Assembly: GCA_038253555.1 (NCBI GenBank)
Contig: JBBSGZ010000003.1
Location: forward strand, 1 to 64,000
Length of the DNA: 64,000 nt
From: JALYUA01 sp038253555
GTDB lineage: Bacteria > Acidobacteriota > Thermoanaerobaculia > UBA5066 > Gp7-AA6
Direction of reading: 5' to 3'
Part shown: piece after piece, positions 59,890 through 64,000 of the stretch
Position numbering within the stretch: the first letter of the stretch is position 1
How the letters are laid out: every line of letters begins with the position of its first letter
Notes under the pieces: generated by a model
Database searches by the model: none
The model's input: the letters and a program-made list of their open reading frames with translations, nothing else
Told to the model about the DNA's origin: nothing
Translations under genes and position numbers: made by a program

Positions 59890-62060
59890 GAGCTCCTCCT
59901 TGCAGGCGTTCGGGTGCGCCGCGGTTGTACCACGCGCCGTGATGCCGCAGACTGAGTCCCGGCGGCCGGCGGCTTCTCCGCGGGGTCCGGTCGCGAGGCG
60001 GGTTCGCCGCGACGCGGGCCGGCGGGGAAAAGGGCGCTGACGATGCTCTCGCCGGCTTCGAACCGCCGCCGTGCCTCCTGACGCGCGCGGCCCAGCCGCG
60101 GCAGGTCCGTGAGCGGGTCGGCCACCCTGAGCTCCGGAAGGCCCGATTGCCGGACGCCGAGGAGGTCTCCCGGCCCGCGCGCGAGGAGGTCCCGTTCGGC
60201 GATCTCGAACCCGTCGGCTGTTTTTTCCAGAATCGTGAGCCGTGCGCGCGCTTCCTCGGAGGCGCGCTCGCCCACGACGAGGGCGCACCACGACGGGCGG
60301 GTGCTGCGGCCGACACGTCCGCGGAGCTGGTGCAGTTGCGCGAGACCGAAGGCCTCCGCATTCTCGATGACCATGAACGTCGCTTCGGGAACGTCGACGC
60401 CGACCTCGACCACGGTCGTGGCCACGAGGATCCCGATCACGCCGCTCGAAAAATCCGCCAGGACCCGGGAGCGTTCCTCGGGGGGGAGCCGGCCGTGGAG
60501 GATCCCGATCGCCGTACTGGGAGCGGCGCGCGCGATCCTCTCCGCCGTCTGTTCCGTGGCCGCGATCTCGCGCTCCCCCTCTTCGATCGCCGGAACCACG
60601 ACGTACACGCGTTCGCCCGCTCGGACCCGCTCCGCCGCGAACTGGTAGATCCGGTCGCGCGCCGAAGCTTCGCGCACCCGCGTCGCGACCGGGGTTCGGC
60701 CGGGCGGCTTCTCGTCGAGGACCGACAGGTCGAGCTCTCCGTAGATCGCCCAAGCCAGGGATCGGGGGATCGGGGTCGCGGTCATCACCAGGACGTGGGG
60801 ACTGTCTCCCTTGCGGAAGAGCCTCGCCCGATGCGCGACGCCGAACCGGTGCTGCTCGTCCACGATCACGAGCCCGAGCCGCCGGAACCGCACCGGGGCC
60901 TCGACCAGCGCGTGTGTGCCGATCAAGACGTCCACGTCGCCTCGCTCGAGCGCGGCGAGCAGCTCCCGCCGTTCGCGGCCTCGCACCCGTCCCGTGAGGA
61001 GCCCGAGACGGGCGCCTGCCCTCTCCATCCACCGCACCAGGCTGTCGGCGTGCTGCTCGGCCAGGATCTCCGTGGGCGCCATCAACGCGCCCTGGACGCC
61101 GCTCCCGGCCGCGAGCAGGAAGGCGAGCCCCGCCACGACGGTCTTTCCGCTTCCGACGTCACCCTGGAGGAGCCGCGCCATTGCTCGTCCCGACCCGAGG
61201 TCGGCGGCGATTTCGCGGACCGCCCGTTTCTGGGCCCCGGTCAGTTTGAAGGGAAGTGAGGAACGCGCGCTTGCGCGCAGCGCATCGTCCGCCTTGAGGA
61301 CGAGGCCGGCGCGCTCGCGGAGCCGCGCGCGCTTCTGCTCGATTCCGGCGGCGAGCGCGAGCAGCTCTTCCCCCGCGAGCAGGCTCCGCCCGGCCGCGGC
61401 GTCTTCGGCGGAGCACGGGAAGTGCACCGCCTCGAGAGCGCGGACGAGATCTTCCGCGGAAGCGCTCGCCGCCGGCCACGCGGTCCCGAGCCGGTCCAGG
61501 GCCGCGCGCGCGAAACTTCGCCAGACGCGGGGTGAGAGACCCCCGGTGCGGGAGTAAACACCGACGATCCTCCCGGAGTGCAGCGGGTCGTTCTCCTCTC
61601 CGGCGAAGAACTCCGTCTCGGGATTTTCGATCCGCAACTCGCCGGCGGCTGACATGGCCGGAGTGCCGTAGAGAACGGCGTGGGCGCCCTCCGCCCCCCG
61701 AGCGAAGGAGGGATACCGGTTGTGCCACACCGTCCGGACGGCGCCCGTGCCGTCATCGGCAACGGCCTCGATCCGGAGGGTACCCCGCCGCATTCGCACG
61801 GACTTCACGCTCGAGAGCCGCACCCGCACGGTCGCCGCGCGCCCCGGCATCAGGCCGGCGACGGTCTCGAAACTCGCGCGGTCCTCATAGCGGAACGGAA
61901 GGGACAGCAGGAAATCGCCGATCGTCACGACGCCCGCGAGCGAGAGCTTCGCGGCGCGGGAGGTGCCGAGGCCGGGAAGCGCCGCGACGGGATCCGACGG
62001 CGTGAGAGTTCTCGAAGGCGTCCCCGGGTCAGAGACTCCGGGAGGCGGGCCGCCCGTCAG
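59886..62060 (-). CDS. recG: ATP-dependent DNA helicase RecG
   Basis: 724 residues if started at CTG 62060. Wedge/OB domain: LPFRYEDRASFETVAGLMPG. Helicase motifs: LQGDVGSGKTVVAGLAF, MAPTEILAEQHADSLV, VDEQHRFGVAHRARL, TATPIPRSLA and HQLRGRVGRS. RecG remodels stalled forks and Holliday junctions. The only ordinary start in frame is GTG 61928, but the family stretch LPGLGTSRAAKLSLAGV lies before it. The frame remains open to the CTG, which is preceded by GAGGAG at a six-base spacing. The true start may therefore be CTG. Confidence 0.93.
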   Translation of the reverse strand: MTGGPPPGVSDPGTPSRTLTPSDPVAALPGLGTSRAAKLSLAGVVTIGDFLLSLPFRYEDRASFETVAGLMPGRAATVRVRLSSVKSVRMRRGTLRIEAVADDGTGAVRTVWHNRYPSFARGAEGAHAVLYGTPAMSAAGELRIENPETEFFAGEENDPLHSGRIVGVYSRTGGLSPRVWRSFARAALDRLGTAWPAASASAEDLVRALEAVHFPCSAEDAAAGRSLLAGEELLALAAGIEQKRARLRERAGLVLKADDALRASARSSLPFKLTGAQKRAVREIAADLGSGRAMARLLQGDVGSGKTVVAGLAFLLAAGSGVQGALMAPTEILAEQHADSLVRWMERAGARLGLLTGRVRGRERRELLAALERGDVDVLIGTHALVEAPVRFRRLGLVIVDEQHRFGVAHRARLFRKGDSPHVLVMTATPIPRSLAWAIYGELDLSVLDEKPPGRTPVATRVREASARDRIYQFAAERVRAGERVYVVVPAIEEGEREIAATEQTAERIARAAPSTAIGILHGRLPPEERSRVLADFSSGVIGILVATTVVEVGVDVPEATFMVIENAEAFGLAQLHQLRGRVGRSTRPSWCALVVGERASEEARARLTILEKTADGFEIAERDLLARGPGDLLGVRQSGLPELRVADPLTDLPRLGRARQEARRRFEAGESIVSALFPAGPRRGEPASRPDPAEKPPAAGTQSAASRRVVQPRRTRTPARRSS

Positions 62061-62070
62061 CGGGCTCTCC

Positions 62071-62865
62071 TCAGGATTCCGCGCTGTAGAACGTGAGAGG
62101 GACGAGGCCGAACTTCAGGATGTCCCCGTGCGTCACGGGGGCGGGAGCTCCCGTGGCGAGCCGCTTGTCGTTGACGAACGTGCCGTTCATCACGCCGATC
62201 TCTTCCATGATGTAGAAGACCCCGCCCATCTGGTAGATCTTCGCATGGCGTCGGGAGGTGGATCGCTGCGTGTCGAGCGGTGTCAGGTCGACATCCGGAG
62301 TCATCCCCGTCACGGGATCTGCCCGTCCGACGAGAGTGTCCCCTTCGCGGTTCAGGAAGTACTCGGCACCGTCTTCCGCCGAGACGAGCCGGTAGAGGTC
62401 GCGCCGAGGCGCAACCTTTCGCGGCTCGGGCGGGGCCTCCGACGGGGTCGGCGCCTTCTCCCCGCGCGCCTCTTCGAGCTTCTGGGAAACCTCGCGCAGC
62501 CGGCCCGAGAGCTTGCGCATCATGCGGATCGCGATTTCCGTATTGCTCTTCAACATCGTGTCGAACATGGCGCCGTTGATCCGGACGACCTCGACGTCGG
62601 TCTTCGCGCGGGCGGACGCGGTCCGGGGAAGATCCTCGAGCACGCTCATCTCGCCGAAGAAGTCCCCCTTCTCGAGAGTCCCGAGGACCCGCACATCGCC
62701 CGCGCTCGCCTTGAAGAGCTCCACCACTCCGGACTGAATGATGTACATCTCCGTCCCGATCTCGCCCTCCGAGAAGATGATGTCCCCCATCGGGTGCGCC
62801 GCGACGTAGCGTTCGAACGGGTTACGGCCGCCCCCAGCGCCCGACGACTTGAAGACGGCTTTCAC
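62071..62865 (-). CDS. cNMP-binding domain fused to an FHA domain
   Basis: 264 residues from GTG, overlapping the LD-carboxypeptidase stop as GTGA. The cyclic-nucleotide-binding domain is at about 15-125 (GDIIFSEGEIGTEMYIIQSG, GDFFGEMSVLEDLPRTASARA with the phosphate-binding Arg). The FHA domain is at about 175-260 (TLVGRADPVTGMTPDVDLTP, TSRRHAKIYQ, NGTFVNDKRL). It would link cAMP or c-di-GMP sensing to phosphothreonine binding. No partner kinase is in the window. Confidence 0.9.
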   Translation of the reverse strand: MKAVFKSSGAGGGRNPFERYVAAHPMGDIIFSEGEIGTEMYIIQSGVVELFKASAGDVRVLGTLEKGDFFGEMSVLEDLPRTASARAKTDVEVVRINGAMFDTMLKSNTEIAIRMMRKLSGRLREVSQKLEEARGEKAPTPSEAPPEPRKVAPRRDLYRLVSAEDGAEYFLNREGDTLVGRADPVTGMTPDVDLTPLDTQRSTSRRHAKIYQMGGVFYIMEEIGVMNGTFVNDKRLATGAPAPVTHGDILKFGLVPLTFYSAES

Positions 62866-63770
62866 GCGAGCCCCGTGCCGGAAAATCGGAGGGTGCCGCC
62901 CGCACTGTCTGCCGCAAGACGCACGCTCACTCCAAAAGGGAGCGTCCGGGGAGCTCCCAGGTGCCCCGCGGGCAGGCCCGCAACGACCGGAAATGGCGAG
63001 GCGTGGAATCGGTCCCGGAGGTAATCCCGGACCGCCTCCGATGACTCCTCGCGTCCCGGCAACACGGATCCGATCACCATTCCTCGCAGGTCTTCCAGCG
63101 TACCCGAGCGCTCCAGCTGGGTCAACAGACGGTCGAGGCGGTAGACCGGTTCCGCGACGTCCTCCCAGAAAAGAATCCGATTGCTGCCCGAAATCGCTTC
63201 GGGCGTTCCCGCCAGAGAGGCGACAAGAGACAGGCATCCGCCGACCAGTACGCCCTCGGCGACGCCGCCGGCGATCACGTCTTCGGGCGGCATGCGGTGA
63301 TCGGCCGGTGTCGCGCCCGTCAGGATCTCCTCCCAGTCGAGCGCGGCGGCTCGCCCCATCTCGACGGCGACCATGGGTCCGTAGAAGGTCACGAGAGACG
63401 CGTGTTTCGCGACGAAGGCGAGGAGAGCCGTCACGTCGGAGCCGCCCAGGTGGATCTTCGGGTGCGCCCGGACCTCCGCGGGATCGAGCATGCCGAGAAT
63501 GCGCGAGGCGCCGTACCCCCCGCGCGCGAAAAAGATCGCGTCGATCGAGCCGTCGGTCAGAAGACCGCGGTACCCTTCCGCCCGCTCGGCGTCCGTGCCC
63601 GCCAGAAAGCCGTCCCTCCGGGTCACGTTGGCCGCCAGAACCGTCCGGTAGCCGAGCCCCTCGATCTCCCGGACGCCGGCCCCGAGCCGCTCGGGATCGA
63701 CCGGACCCGACACGGCCGCAATCCCGATGCGGGCCCCGGGCCGAAGTCGTCGAGGCCGCGCAAGCTCCAT
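62862..63770 (-). CDS. Peptidoglycan LD-carboxypeptidase (S66 family)
   Basis: 302 residues. The nucleophile motif is FFARGGYGASRIL (Ser in GYGAS). TFYGPMVAVEMGR and AGLPAGHLG with the catalytic histidine fit LdcA-type enzymes, which trim tetrapeptides of recycled muropeptides. The upstream ATG at 63821 would add 17 residues with no family match, so 63770 is preferred. There is no Shine-Dalgarno before either. It heads a coupled operon with the cNMP-FHA protein and recG. Confidence 0.9.
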   Translation of the reverse strand: MELARPRRLRPGARIGIAAVSGPVDPERLGAGVREIEGLGYRTVLAANVTRRDGFLAGTDAERAEGYRGLLTDGSIDAIFFARGGYGASRILGMLDPAEVRAHPKIHLGGSDVTALLAFVAKHASLVTFYGPMVAVEMGRAAALDWEEILTGATPADHRMPPEDVIAGGVAEGVLVGGCLSLVASLAGTPEAISGSNRILFWEDVAEPVYRLDRLLTQLERSGTLEDLRGMVIGSVLPGREESSEAVRDYLRDRFHASPFPVVAGLPAGHLGAPRTLPFGVSVRLAADSAGGTLRFSGTGLA

Positions 63771-63885
63771 GGAGTCACCGATGTTAAGCGAGCCGCACCC
63801 CCGTCGGCAAAAACCCAGCACTGGACCTCCCCCCGCCCCGGACCGCGAGACGGTCTGTTCCTCGTGGCGAGTCGACAGCGCCTGC

Positions 63886-63999
63886 CTGCGGGCCCCTCAC
63901 CCCAACCCTCTCCCCGAGCGCGGGGCGAGGGGGCAGAGCTGCGCTCCAGCCTTGAAGGTGGCCAAGCTCGCAGCGGGAGGAGTCTCCTGACCGAAGGGA
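63886..63999. repeat. Dispersed intergenic repeat, copy 2
   Basis: About 114 bases closely matching 22747-22860 in the same orientation: CTGCGGGCCCC, then CCCTCTCCCCGAGCGCGGGG, GAGGGGGCAG, AAGGTGGCCAAGCTCG and GAGTCTCCTGACC. It runs to the window edge, so it may be longer. The remaining stretch 63771-63885 shows no gene or repeat I can support. Confidence 0.75.
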
Positions 64000-64000
64000 A

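Overview
The window is GC-rich, densely packed chromosomal DNA from a diderm (LPS-making) bacterium. It carries a BamA/TamA-type outer-membrane protein, Lpt transport genes, msbA and lpxB. Fused Lpt genes, a DUF6677-type protein, secreted proteins ending in a repeated Cys/Trp-rich module and a ComEA-type protein with a C-terminal Trp-Tyr-Gly motif point to Acidobacteriota, possibly a Thermoanaerobaculia-like lineage. That assignment is inference: there is no rRNA gene to test it. I saw no tRNA, rRNA or CRISPR array. About twenty neighbouring gene pairs overlap by ATGA, GTGA or TTGA, so most genes sit in long, translationally coupled operons.

Layout. 1-485: left edge, with the start of a broken IS630-type transposase and, next to it, a MITE-like element bounded by TA. 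486-2090: an outer-membrane barrel protein. 2153-22613 (minus): a long run of accA, recJ, lptCA fusion, lptB, rpoN, hpf, a regulatory phosphotransferase set (ptsN, hprK, rapZ, EIIA-Man, HPr, ptsI), a cupin, a secreted coiled-coil protein, miaB, a DUF151 nuclease, parA, parB and an lptFG fusion. The run is broken before lptFG by a tandem-hairpin element (4603-4858). 22614-23005: intergenic repeats. 23006-26167 (minus): priA and a putative lipoprotein. 26337-28498 (plus): aspartase/fumarase and a PuuD-like membrane protein. 28608-35411 (minus): UDG, coaBC, rpoZ, gmk, yicC, msbA, lpxB. 35485-38377 (plus): sugar dehydrogenase, DegT aminotransferase, phosphoesterase. 38241-47740 (minus): asnB, two small membrane proteins, HIT, HU, rpsA, cmk, rluB, scpB, scpA, M50 protease. 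47837-53639 (minus): a subtilase with duplicated C-terminal modules, then an SRPBCC/START, MauE, DUF547 and radical-SAM operon. 53931-58728 (plus): ECF sigma factor, anti-sigma factor with HEAT-like repeats, DUF4097 surface protein and a triple-HhH ComEA-like secreted protein. 58903-63770 (minus): NAD-epimerase, recG, cNMP-FHA protein and LD-carboxypeptidase. 63771-64000: another copy of the intergenic repeat.

How the genes work together. LptB, LptFG and LptCA together could form most of an LPS export bridge, fed by LpxB and MsbA. The phosphotransferase genes include no sugar permease (EIIB/EIIC), so they probably act as a regulatory phosphorelay linked to the neighbouring sigma-54 gene. scpA and scpB (chromosome condensation) and parA and parB (segregation) are both present but in different operons. 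The best candidates for undescribed biology are the radical-SAM/DUF547/MauE/SRPBCC operon, the ECF/HEAT/DUF4097/ComEA surface-response locus, the duplicated secretion-type module of the subtilase, and three genes whose family-expected N-terminus falls on a CTG codon.
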